From contig PIZK01000007.1 of assembly GCA_002835545.1 (NCBI GenBank), positions 1 to 64,000 of the forward strand: 64,000 nt of DNA, given 5' to 3'. This DNA is from Alteromonadales bacterium alter-6D02. Its GTDB lineage: Bacteria; Pseudomonadota; Gammaproteobacteria; Enterobacterales; Psychrobiaceae. Positions 27,500-35,116 of this stretch are shown piece after piece. Numbering within the stretch: position 1 is the first letter of the stretch; each line of letters opens with the position of its first letter. Made by a program: the position numbers and the translations under genes. Below the pieces are notes generated by a model, which did no database searches, was not told where the DNA came from, and saw only the letters and a program-made list of their open reading frames with translations.

Positions 27500-27796
27500 G
27501 TGTTTTATTTCAAGCTCTATGATGACAAAAGGCTAAAAGATCTCAAGCATAGTAAGAAAATCGAGATCGTAAATAACGCAGTTAAGCTATATAGAAAAGA
27601 CAAACCATTAAATATCACTAGCCGATTATTAACCGTGTTAATTTGGTGTGGTATTCCTTCTTTAATATTATTTTTAGTATTCAGTTTCAGCTTTGCTATT
27701 GGTTGGCTTGCTCTATCCACATTCATCCTTAATATCAAATTAGCTAATGATGAAAGCGCAGATGTCGAAACTTACCTAAATCAGGTGTTAGAGTAA
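27500..27796 (+). CDS. small membrane protein, cassette gene (98 aa)
   Basis: 98 aa starting at GTG 27500, with GAGGAG 5 nt upstream. A basic N-terminal helix (1-45) is followed by one or two TM segments (46-80) and a short acidic tail. No known family. Lies between attC 5 and attC 6. Confidence 0.75.
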   Translation: MFYFKLYDDKRLKDLKHSKKIEIVNNAVKLYRKDKPLNITSRLLTVLIWCGIPSLILFLVFSFSFAIGWLALSTFILNIKLANDESADVETYLNQVLE

Positions 27797-27801
27797 TGTA
27801 A

Positions 27802-27903
27802 ATATAACAAGAATTTAAAGCAGGACTGCTAACAGTTTGCTCAGTTTCGCTTCGCAACACAATTTTAGCAAACTATTAGCAGCCTCTTAAATGGGCGTTA
27901 TGA
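27802..27903 (+). repeat. attC-like site 6 (~100-bp VCR-like class)
   Basis: R'' ATATAAC (27802-27808), R' GTTATGA (27897-27903). Arms, bulges and loop are almost the same as in site 3 (TTTAAAGC..GGACTGCTAA..AGTTTGCT / AGCAAACT..TTAGCAG..TTAAA). The most clear-cut attC of the array. Confidence 0.88.
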
Positions 27904-27937
27904 ATTTTTATTATTTAACTATACAAGGGATGTAAAG

Positions 27938-28291
27938 ATGTCTGAATTAGAAACAACAATTAGCTTATCTAGCAAAGATGATGCAGCGAAAACCAATGCT
28001 CTTATAGCTTACGGGCTCATGGGAGTTGGACTTTTTACTGGCATATTTTGGGTTATTGGCGCTATTTGGGCAATGGTAAAAAAAGATGATGCTGTAGGCA
28101 CTCTCTTTGAAGATCATTATTCAAATATAATTAATATTTTTTGGTGGGGTCTAGGGCTATCTATCATTGGCTTTATTCTTCTATTTTTTGTTGTTGGCTA
28201 TTTTGTTTTATTAGCCGTTTGGTTCTGGTCTGTTTATAAGTTAATAAAAGGCTTTTCTAAAATAACTTCAAACAAACCGTACAATTCATAA
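27938..28291 (+). CDS. DUF4870-like membrane protein, cassette gene
   Basis: 117 aa with about three TM segments. KTNALIAYGLMGVGLFTGIFW, the VKKDDAVGTLFEDHYSNII loop and the Trp-rich FWWGLGLS match the Tic20/DUF4870-like small membrane family. Function unknown. AAGGG lies about 8 nt before the ATG. The stop codon overlaps the R'' of attC 7. Confidence 0.78.
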   Translation: MSELETTISLSSKDDAAKTNALIAYGLMGVGLFTGIFWVIGAIWAMVKKDDAVGTLFEDHYSNIINIFWWGLGLSIIGFILLFFVVGYFVLLAVWFWSVYKLIKGFSKITSNKPYNS

Positions 28292-28340
28292 CAAACAAGA
28301 ATAGGTGTCGCGCAGCCGACACCTTATTCGGGTGTTGGAC
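28286..28340 (+). repeat. attC-like site 7 (55-bp class)
   Basis: R'' TCATAAC (28286-28292), R' GTTGGAC (28334-28340), same hairpin as sites 2 and 4. Right after it, 28341-28375 resembles the left arm of site 1 (GTTAAACAAAGGGCACAAAACAG), as if another attC half had fused here. Confidence 0.8.
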
Positions 28341-28381
28341 AAGCCCGTTAAACAAAGGGCACAAAACAGCAGGCTTGTGAA

Positions 28382-28528
28382 ATGTTAGAGTTAAAAAGTA
28401 ATATTGTATTTTTCAGTTCAAATAATAGCTGGATTCAGTTTTTTGCTTTTATGTTGGTGTTTGTTCCTGTTCATTTAGTTTTGACTTTAATATTCAAAAA
28501 GCTGGGTGTTTTGAAAACGAATAATTAA
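28382..28528 (+). CDS. possible 48-aa single-TM cassette protein
   Basis: Short frame MLELKSNIVFFSSNN... with one strongly hydrophobic stretch (19-41) and a basic C-terminus. No good ribosome-binding site and no family. Its stop overlaps the start of an IS remnant, so it may be a truncated gene. Cassette position and orientation are the main support. Confidence 0.4.
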   Translation: MLELKSNIVFFSSNNSWIQFFAFMLVFVPVHLVLTLIFKKLGVLKTNN

Positions 28529-28652
28529 GGGGCAAGCATGAATTTCCCCCTTCTCACTGAGCTTGTAATTATGGTGATATGTTTGTGCCTGTCTTTTATT
28601 TCTTTCTGTGATAGGAAGCACCGCGCGCGTATACTCTGTCACGAGCGGCTTC
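28522..28652. mobile_element. decayed IS91-type element remnant (copy B)
   Basis: AATTAAGGGGCA to TTTCTGTGATAGG matches 23690-23780 and 29353-29450. It then joins directly to the GTATACTCTG..GCGGCTTC segment that also precedes attC 3. The recombinase start region is deleted here. Non-coding. Confidence 0.55.
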
Positions 28653-28752
28653 GTTCAACAAGCGCTTCAAAAATGACGTCAAACGCTTGGCTGACGCTCA
28701 TTCTTCGCTAATTATAGCCAAGCATTATCCGCAATTTATGCGGGCGTTATGT
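28653..28752 (+). repeat. attC-like site 8 (~100 bp)
   Basis: R'' GTTCAAC (28653-28659), R' GTTATGT (28746-28752). CAAACGCTTGGCT pairs with AGCCAAGCATTAT, the outer arms less perfectly, with a ~25-nt loop. It precedes the GNAT cassette. Confidence 0.75.
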
Positions 28753-28829
28753 GCCCAGATATTTACTCCGAGAGTTGTCAACCTTACAAAATGTTGTAGG
28801 CAAAATCTCCAATATAGAAAGGAATTTAA

Positions 28830-29315
28830 ATGTACAAAATTCGTCAAGCTATGAAAGAAGACATTAGCCGTATGGCTGAAATAGAAGAAATTTGCTTTTC
28901 CGAGTCTGAAGCTGCGCCATTAGAGTCATTTAAAAAACGATTTTCAGCTTTTCCTGAATGTTTTTTTGTACTTGAGAGTGGTGGTATTGTTGTTGGTCAC
29001 ATTAACGGCTGTATCTACAATGCTCCGGAACTTCCTGATGCGTTGTATTCTGATAGTAATCTTCATTGCCCTCAAGGTGGATACCAAACTGTATTTGGTT
29101 TGGCAGTTGACCCTGAATACCAAAACCTAGGGTATGCATCGGCACTTATCAAATATTTTATTGCGTTTAGCCAAAACCGCAAACATAAAGGTATGGTACT
29201 TACTTGTAAAGATCACCTTGTTAAGTTTTACCAAAGCTTTGGATTTATTCATCAAGGTGTGTCGGATTCAAGTCATGGCGGTGCCCAATGGAATGATATG
29301 CTGTTAACTTTTTAA
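28830..29315 (+). CDS. GNAT-family N-acetyltransferase, cassette gene
   Basis: 161 aa. GNAT fold: the beta4-alpha3 acetyl-CoA motif is FGLAVDPEYQNLGYASALI (Q-x-x-G-x-A), then KFYQSFGF near the C-terminus. N-terminal RQAMKEDISRMAEIEEICFSESEA resembles arylalkylamine-type GNATs. The substrate is unknown; possibilities include polyamines, antibiotics or aromatic amines. GAAAGGA lies 6 nt before the ATG. Preceded by attC 8 and followed by a damaged attC. Confidence 0.85.
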   Translation: MYKIRQAMKEDISRMAEIEEICFSESEAAPLESFKKRFSAFPECFFVLESGGIVVGHINGCIYNAPELPDALYSDSNLHCPQGGYQTVFGLAVDPEYQNLGYASALIKYFIAFSQNRKHKGMVLTCKDHLVKFYQSFGFIHQGVSDSSHGGAQWNDMLLTF

Positions 29316-29336
29316 ATTAAGGCTCACACAATGAGC

Positions 29337-29689
29337 ACATAACAAACAAGAATCGAATAATTAAGGGGCAGGCAGGAATTTCACCCTTCTCACTGAGCTT
29401 GTAATTTTGGTGATATGATTATGCCTGTCTTTTATTTATTTCTGTTATACGACGCCCCGCGCGAATATAAGCCCCCATGGGTGATGGGCGTTTACCTAGC
29501 AAGCAAAGGTTGATAAGATGTTGTTGATAAAGGGGATTAAAGCATTGTTGTTCGGCAGTGTTCATTGCGAGTGCTCCAGTGATAGACCACTGACAGGTGG
29601 CCAGTCTGGATTAAGCACGAACAACTGCGCTGGCGCTCGTTCCTCGCTAATTTAGCCAAGTATAACCCACATTTCCTGCAGCGTTATGT
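29337..29689 (+). mobile_element. IS91-type remnant (copy C) between a left and a right attC half
   Basis: 29337-29354 is the left end of a 55-bp-class attC (ACATAACAAACAAGAAT), abruptly replaced by the AATTAAGGGGCA element (to about 29450) and the recombinase start region (minus, ATG at 29565). 29620-29689 is the right half of a long-class attC ending GCGTTATGT. The halves belong to different classes, so this is a rearranged junction, not one attC simply split by an insertion. Confidence 0.6.
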
Positions 29690-29708
29690 ATTTAGAAGAG
29701 TTCATTTG

Positions 29709-30176
29709 ATGTTTCAAAATTTGTTAAGAGCAGTTGTCATCTTGTTTTGTCTTTCAGGTTGTGCCGAAAGAGTCATCGATATTACTGATAAAGACGGTGA
29801 AGTCATCGGTGGTTGTAAAGCTGGTTTTGACTGGCACTTTTACGGCCTTCAAGACTCTATTGATTATATGCTTTATGAGTGTGCTAAAGACTCTATAGCA
29901 AAAGGGTTTACAATATCAGATGACAGGCTTCTAACCCTTGATTTCACTTTACCCTCACCGCCAGAAGGTGAGTTGTGGAATAAGAAACTCGCGATGCATC
30001 ATTTCCATAAAGAAAATATCACTGAAAGAGAACTAGGTTATATTCTTGCTGCTATAGAAAACGAGTATCAAAAAGTTGCTTGGCCAGCTGAAGATGATTT
30101 GGCAAGTGGTAAAATTACCAAGACTGAATTTATAAAAATAATTAAAGAAGCCAAATTCAAATGGCTTGGTGAATAA
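29709..30176 (+). CDS. lipoprotein of unknown function, cassette gene
   Basis: 155 aa from the ATG at 29709 (a TTG lies 3 nt upstream). Lipoprotein signal with lipobox LSGC (Cys about 18). The mature protein is mainly helical and charged, with Cys pairs; no family recognised. Last clear cassette gene: it is followed 3 bp after its stop by attC 9. Confidence 0.75.
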   Translation: MFQNLLRAVVILFCLSGCAERVIDITDKDGEVIGGCKAGFDWHFYGLQDSIDYMLYECAKDSIAKGFTISDDRLLTLDFTLPSPPEGELWNKKLAMHHFHKENITERELGYILAAIENEYQKVAWPAEDDLASGKITKTEFIKIIKEAKFKWLGE

Positions 30177-30179
30177 AAC

Positions 30180-30234
30180 ACATAACAGACAAGCATCGGT
30201 GTCTCGTAGCCGTCACCTCATTCGGGTGTTGGAC
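30180..30234 (+). repeat. attC-like site 9 (55-bp class), last of the array
   Basis: R'' ACATAAC (30180-30186), R' GTTGGAC (30228-30234). Arms CATCGGTGTC and CGTCACCTCATTC are more diverged than in the other 55-bp sites. The following ~40 bp still match the sequence after sites 2 and 4. Confidence 0.7.
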
Positions 30235-30703
30235 AAGCCCAGAGCCCTTCCCTTTATAATAAATAGTGAGGTGGGGCCAGTGATGAATAATCTAAGTGAT
30301 TAAGCTCAGCTTTTGTTTCAAACAATGCAGATGATGCCGGAGGCAACCGTACTATCTTTTTTAACTTTTAACATCTCAATATTTTATAAACAAAGTCTTA
30401 AACAAGCCCCAATAAATCATTAAAGTGACATATAACCATAATCGCTGGTACAACTCGACAGACAGAAGATAGCACCGGGTTACAACAGAACAACATCAAT
30501 GAATTAACCCTCAAAAACTGTGAGGTGAAATTAGCAACCTTTGAGGACGATTCAAACAACAAAGTAAAAATGACTTTTTCTGACCGTGTATTTGTCGCCG
30601 ATAGCATTTCTGTTAAACCTAGCCCTGATGGCCATTGCCATGTGAAACTATCAAACGGTTACAGTGAAACATAACGCAAGCAATTAGAAAACAAGGAGAT
30701 TCT
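30235..30703. other. array boundary region
   Basis: 469 bp after the last attC. The first ~45 bp repeat the post-attC segment. 30429-30674 is an open plus-strand frame (82 codons, ending VKLSNGYSET) without any start codon at its head, looking like the tail of a broken small exported protein. Nothing else is recognised. Confidence 0.45.
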
Positions 30704-31096
30704 GTGCTCAAATCTATCCATCACGTCGCTATCATTTGCTCAGATTATCAAAAATCTAAGCATTTTTATGCCTCAATTCTTGGCCTCGAAGTGATCGCTG
30801 AAAGTTATCGAGAAGAGCGTGACTCCTTTAAGCTCGATTTAAAGTTACCCGATGGTGGCCAAATTGAGCTATTTTCTTTTCCTAATTCACCTGATAGGCC
30901 AAGTTTTCCAGAAGCGCTTGGTTTAAGGCATTTGGCATTCAATGTCGAGTCAGTCGAGTGCGTTAGAGATTACCTGCTAGCTCATGGTTTGGATGTAGAG
31001 CCCATTAGGATAGATGAATTTACCCAGCGAAAATTTACTTTTTTTAGAGACCCCGACGGACTTCCATTAGAGTTATATGAGCAAGTTGACGGTTAA
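30704..31096 (+). CDS. gloA2: VOC-family protein, GloA2/YaeR-like
   Basis: 130-aa vicinal-oxygen-chelate (glyoxalase I fold) protein, close to E. coli YaeR (GloA2) throughout: HHVAII at the start, FYASILGLEV, the YREERDSFKLDL stretch, IELFSFP, GLRHLAFNV, and TFFRDPDGLPLELYEQ. The metal-binding His/Glu set is present. The exact substrate is unproven in this family. Start is GTG 30704 with AAGGAGA 5 nt upstream. Single gene right of the cassette array. Confidence 0.88.
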   Translation: MLKSIHHVAIICSDYQKSKHFYASILGLEVIAESYREERDSFKLDLKLPDGGQIELFSFPNSPDRPSFPEALGLRHLAFNVESVECVRDYLLAHGLDVEPIRIDEFTQRKFTFFRDPDGLPLELYEQVDG

Positions 31097-31187
31097 CATT
31101 CAAAGTGACAAGCAACAGGGGACACGTTCAGTGCCCCCTTAATATACATAATACATGATGCATTAATGTGTAAACTGGCAGCCAAAG

Positions 31188-31931
31188 CTACTTTACTAAA
31201 TGATTGTCTAACCAATTGACGATATTACTGCCTAACATGGTATCGCTATCTAATAACGGATAGCCATGCTCGCTGCCTTTATAAGAAATCAATTTGCTAC
31301 TCATGTTTGTCGACGCAGTAAACAATTGTTGAGCACTTTCATAAGTGCGGGTATCTTTCTCTGAGGCAATAATCAGCGTGGGTTTATCAGCTAGGTTATT
31401 CTTATAGTGAGTAATATTTTCCTTTCGTTGAGCTGAAGAAAAGAAAGCTATTGCATTAACCGAGTTATTTTTCGCTAATGTAATTGCTTGAGAGCCACCA
31501 CAACTTGCACCAACAACCCCAACGATGCTCTCTTTTGGCATTTTACTTTTTAGTGTATCGTAAGCTAATTGCACGTCTTGAGGCCAATGAGCATACATTT
31601 CTTGTAAAACTTTTGTTTGCTCTTCTCTTGGTAATGCTTCAACTTTTGCTTGTGTGAATTTGCCCTTGGCACTGTCACCATAGCCTCTAAAGTCTAGGCT
31701 TAATGCATGAATCCCCCGGTTCGACAATTGCTGCCCGATCTCGTTATACATAGTTCGATTGTAATTACACTGATGTAATAACAAAACGCCACGATTACTT
31801 GTGGTATTACTTTGGTAATAACTTGCTGCTAGCTCAAAGCCTTCGTCAGTCGTGACTGTAATATCCTGAGCTTGACTTGAAACTGATACCGCAAATAAAC
31901 CGATAGACATCATTTTTATAAGTTCATTCAT
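31188..31931 (-). CDS. secreted alpha/beta hydrolase (dienelactone-hydrolase-like)
   Basis: 247 aa with a signal peptide (MNELIKMMSIGLF...SSQAQ). Core: LLLHQCNYN (oxyanion region), GASCGG nucleophile elbow, SEKDTR Asp, and SEHGYPL His. Function unknown; similar proteins act on small esters or peptides. The start at 31931 is chosen because AGGAAAG sits just upstream and the signal peptide begins there; the frame is open to 31958. Confidence 0.85.
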   Translation of the reverse strand: MNELIKMMSIGLFAVSVSSQAQDITVTTDEGFELAASYYQSNTTSNRGVLLLHQCNYNRTMYNEIGQQLSNRGIHALSLDFRGYGDSAKGKFTQAKVEALPREEQTKVLQEMYAHWPQDVQLAYDTLKSKMPKESIVGVVGASCGGSQAITLAKNNSVNAIAFFSSAQRKENITHYKNNLADKPTLIIASEKDTRTYESAQQLFTASTNMSSKLISYKGSEHGYPLLDSDTMLGSNIVNWLDNHLVK

Positions 31932-32424
31932 AAACTTTCCTGTTTGTTGTATTGACACTTTTATTGTTCTTAAATCGTTTTGAAGATGTTAAGCCTTTCT
32001 TAGCAAGGTCTAAACCTAAGCAAAGTCTGAGCCAATACAATATTCCCTTAAATTTCAGTTGATTATAGTGTTATTTTTATTTTATAACCCCACCGATGTC
32101 CGGTAACGGACTTTTTTAGGCCTCTTAGTCTCATTTTCGGACTTGTCGTTAAAAAACTAGCATTAAGGTTAGCCTATGGTTGCCGCGTAATAACATCGGC
32201 CATTAGCTATTGTCTTAGGGGTATCACGGTCAAAATAAGTTACATAAGTATGCTTAAGTTCGTATTAAATAGATTTAAATACAAACAATTAAGGGCTCGA
32301 TGTGTTTCATCGTTTCAAGCGGATTACTGTTTGCCGTGACCAACATTGCATAGTAAATTATATGTTCTGCTAACCTCGCCAGTTCAGCTGTTTTTGAAAC
32401 ATACGAAACGAATAAGGAGATACG
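31932..32424. other. intergenic region, nothing recognised
   Basis: 493 bp between divergent genes. I see no ORF, attC or clear hairpin. AAGGAGA just before 32425 is the ribosome-binding site of the next gene. Confidence 0.5.
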
Positions 32425-33126
32425 ATGGGTGCTTGGGATGAAACGGCTTTAGGTAATGATGACGCGCTAGATTTTAAAACCCAATGGGATGATTTTATTG
32501 CAGATAATATTCAACGCTGGGGAGCCGAAAAAATTTATCGCTTTTATAAGGATATCTACTATGACGGGAAAATACCCAGTGATGACTTGGACTATAGCAA
32601 TGAGATTATCGCGCTAGGTCAGCTCTTTTTAGATAACGAGCTCGAGATCCCCAAAGCCTTAGTGCACGAGATATCTATCGTAGTTACGTTAAATCTAGAT
32701 CCTGATGAGCTTGACGAGTGGAATAGTCCGAGTAAAAGACGAACGTTTTTAAAAGGCTATCTTAACGAGATTGGTGGAGAGTTTAATAAATCGCTTATCA
32801 AAGAGTTGCATAAACCTGAAATTGAAAAATATAAAAATGAAATCAAAAACTATCGATTATTTTTTGAAAACATTGATGAAATAGTTCAAGTTAGAAAAAC
32901 CATGAAAAGCAGCACATTTGATTTAGTGAATAGCTTATACCCAGACATCGCAAAGACGTTGGATGAAATCTATGCACCATCGACGCCAGGAACTTATCGT
33001 TTTACCCTTGAAGTTGAAGCGTGGCGAACCAAGTTTATTGCATGGTGGACAGGTTTTATTCTAGAGTTGGAGCCTGAAGAAGTAATAAAGCTAATCGATG
33101 CTGCTGAACGAAAAAATACTACTTAA
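32425..33126 (+). CDS. hypothetical protein with DUF4259-like N-terminus
   Basis: 233 aa, soluble and acidic. MGAWDETALGNDDALDF matches the start of DUF4259 proteins (MG.W....NDDALD). The remainder, helical with an FTLEVEAWRTKFIAWWTGF segment, is not recognised. AAGGAGA lies 6 nt before the ATG. Function unknown. Confidence 0.75.
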   Translation: MGAWDETALGNDDALDFKTQWDDFIADNIQRWGAEKIYRFYKDIYYDGKIPSDDLDYSNEIIALGQLFLDNELEIPKALVHEISIVVTLNLDPDELDEWNSPSKRRTFLKGYLNEIGGEFNKSLIKELHKPEIEKYKNEIKNYRLFFENIDEIVQVRKTMKSSTFDLVNSLYPDIAKTLDEIYAPSTPGTYRFTLEVEAWRTKFIAWWTGFILELEPEEVIKLIDAAERKNTT

Positions 33127-33250
33127 CGAAACAGAACCCCACAATCATTGACTTTCTATTCACTGTATTGCTTCATTTGATAGTAGCAAAGCGGTGAGCG
33201 TTTTTTGTCAAAAATATGTAATGTTATATACCTAAGGAAAATTGTTATAA

Positions 33251-33496
33251 ATGTCAGATGTTGAATTTACAAATCAAGAAAAAGAGGCCATCGTTGAAAA
33301 GCTTCAATCGTATTTTGAGGCAGAGCTTCAACAAGAGATTGGTCAATTTGATGCAGAGTTTCTTTTAGACTTCTTTTCAAAAGAAGTTGGCGGATATTAT
33401 TACAATCGAGGGCTCCATGATGCGCGTGCCATCTTTGAGTCAAAAATCGAATTAATCGATGATGATATTTACGCCATTGAAAAAGAAGTTAGTTAA
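33251..33496 (+). CDS. DUF2164 family protein
   Basis: 81 aa. IVEKLQSYFEAELQQEIGQFD, AEFLLDFFSKEVGGYYYNRGL and DDIYAIEK are the conserved blocks of DUF2164, a small soluble family of unknown role. AAGGAAA lies upstream of the ATG. Monocistronic. Confidence 0.88.
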   Translation: MSDVEFTNQEKEAIVEKLQSYFEAELQQEIGQFDAEFLLDFFSKEVGGYYYNRGLHDARAIFESKIELIDDDIYAIEKEVS

Positions 33497-33542
33497 TACT
33501 GTTATAACTCTTATTTAAATAATAATGGGGGTCACAAAACGT

Positions 33543-33573
33543 GCACTTGACGGGCTTGCCTACGTTCAAGTGC
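33543..33573 (+). terminator. hairpin after the DUF2164 gene
   Basis: GCACTTGA (33543-33550) and TCAAGTGC (33566-33573) form a perfect 8-bp stem. There is no T-run, so termination is a guess from position. Confidence 0.35.
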
Positions 33574-33604
33574 GATTTAATTTACACTCACGGCCTTTTA
33601 TCCC

Positions 33605-33642
33605 ATTAACTGTAAACTTTTTCCCGCCTATTTACAGTTAAT
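33605..33642 (+). promoter_or_regulatory. 12-bp perfect inverted repeat upstream of the aminotransferase
   Basis: ATTAACTGTAAA (33605-33616) and TTTACAGTTAAT (33631-33642) are exact reverse complements separated by 14 nt, 100 bp before the start codon. The core TGTAAA/TTTACA half-sites are those of TyrR boxes, but the TyrR spacing is 6. It may be an operator or a hairpin. Confidence 0.5.
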
Positions 33643-33741
33643 GTTAAAAATAAGTTACTTTAGTCTCTATGCAGCTAAGGTAATCTGCGTTAAATTAATT
33701 GACTCTTGATTATAGAAAAAGATTCAGCAAGGAAATTCATT

Positions 33742-34932
33742 ATGTTAGAACACTTGTCGGCGCTGCCAGCAGATCCTATCTTAGGCCTTTTAAAAGCTTA
33801 TGGCCAAGACACTAACCCAAACAAAGTCGACTTGGGTGTTGGTGTATTCAAAGACGATGCAGGCCACACGCCAATCCTTGCCTGCGTTAAAACCGCTGAA
33901 CAGTTCCGTATTGATAACGAAACATCAAAAATTTATATCGGCCCAACGGGTGAACCAGAGTTTAACCGCTTAATCAGCGAGCTTGTTTTTGGTGAGCACG
34001 ATGTGATTAGTCAAAATCGCAGCCGCACTCTGTCAACACCGGGCGGTACTGGTGCATTACGTGTTGCTGGCGAATTTATTAAAGCCTGTAAACCAAACGC
34101 TACCATCTGGCTAAGTAATCCGACATGGGCCAACCATGAAGGCTTGTTTAGTGCGGCTGGGTTAAACATCGCTAGCTACCCATATTATGATTACGAAAAT
34201 AAATGCTTAGATTTTGACGGCATGCTTAGCGCATTAAGCAATGTACCTGCAGGTGATATCGTATTACTTCACGCTTGTTGTCACAATCCAAGTGGTATGG
34301 ACTTAACCAAAGAACAATGGCAACAAGTCACCGCTTTAGCCAAGGAAAAGGGCTTCACTCCTCTGATTGATATGGCCTACCAAGGCTTTGGCCAAGGACT
34401 GGAAGAAGATGCATACGGGCCACGTTTAATGGCTAAAGAACTCGATGAAGTCTTGTTGTGTACGTCTTGTTCGAAAAACTTTGGTCTTTATCGTGAACGA
34501 ATCGGTGGCTTTACGTTAGTCGCTAAAAACAGCAATGTGGCTGATATTGCCTATTCTGTGGCTTTATCTGTGGTACGTAGTATCTATTCTATGCCACCAG
34601 CGCATGGCGCGGCTATTGTTAGCACGATTTTAAACTCTGACGAGCTCACTGGCCAATGGCATCAAGAGCTTGCTCAAATGCGTGATCGTATTGCCACAAA
34701 CCGCCAATTATTGGTTGAACACTTAAAGCTACAGGGCGTTGAGCGTGATTTTAGCTTTATTACCCGTCAATCAGGGATGTTCTCTTTCCTCGGCATTACC
34801 CCTGAGCAAGTCGCGACCCTGATCAATGACTACAGTATTTATATGGTGGATTCTAGCCGTATCAGCATTGCTGGTATTAGTAAAACCAATGTAGAGTACT
34901 TGGCTCAATCAATCGCTAAGGTCATCAAATAA
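33742..34932 (+). CDS. aspartate/aromatic aminotransferase (class I, AspC/TyrB type)
   Basis: 396 aa, exactly the usual AspC length, from the ATG at 33742 (AAGGAA 7 nt upstream; the frame is open to 33706). PLP-dependent transfer of the amino group between aspartate or aromatic amino acids and 2-oxoglutarate. LPADPILGL, TPGGTGALRVAGE, CHNPSGMDLT, DMAYQGFGQGLEEDA and CSKNFGLYRERIGG (PLP Lys) fit. Sequence is closer to AspC than to E. coli TyrB, but substrate preference cannot be decided. Confidence 0.93.
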   Translation: MLEHLSALPADPILGLLKAYGQDTNPNKVDLGVGVFKDDAGHTPILACVKTAEQFRIDNETSKIYIGPTGEPEFNRLISELVFGEHDVISQNRSRTLSTPGGTGALRVAGEFIKACKPNATIWLSNPTWANHEGLFSAAGLNIASYPYYDYENKCLDFDGMLSALSNVPAGDIVLLHACCHNPSGMDLTKEQWQQVTALAKEKGFTPLIDMAYQGFGQGLEEDAYGPRLMAKELDEVLLCTSCSKNFGLYRERIGGFTLVAKNSNVADIAYSVALSVVRSIYSMPPAHGAAIVSTILNSDELTGQWHQELAQMRDRIATNRQLLVEHLKLQGVERDFSFITRQSGMFSFLGITPEQVATLINDYSIYMVDSSRISIAGISKTNVEYLAQSIAKVIK

Positions 34933-34982
34933 GCCTTAATTGATCGAGTATCACTATTTTAGTGTCACTAAACGATAACCAG

Positions 34983-35019
34983 CGAAGCCTCTGGGCATAA
35001 CTCATATTCTGAGGCTTCG
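34983..35019 (+). terminator. hairpin after the aminotransferase gene
   Basis: CGAAGCCTC (34983-34991) pairs perfectly with GAGGCTTCG (35011-35019), followed by TTGTAAAAA. The long 19-nt loop and weak T-run make it a moderate candidate. Confidence 0.5.
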
Positions 35020-35116
35020 TTGTAAAAACCATTCTGTAACATGGCCTATCTCATAAAAAACCTGAGCAATTTTATCTAGTTGAACTAGACTCAAAGAATT
35101 ATTGCTGGAGGGATTT

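Noticed and set aside
30398-30607. 69-aa minus-strand ORF
   Set aside because: The plus strand here reads better as the tail of a broken small protein; the minus frame has no start signal or family.
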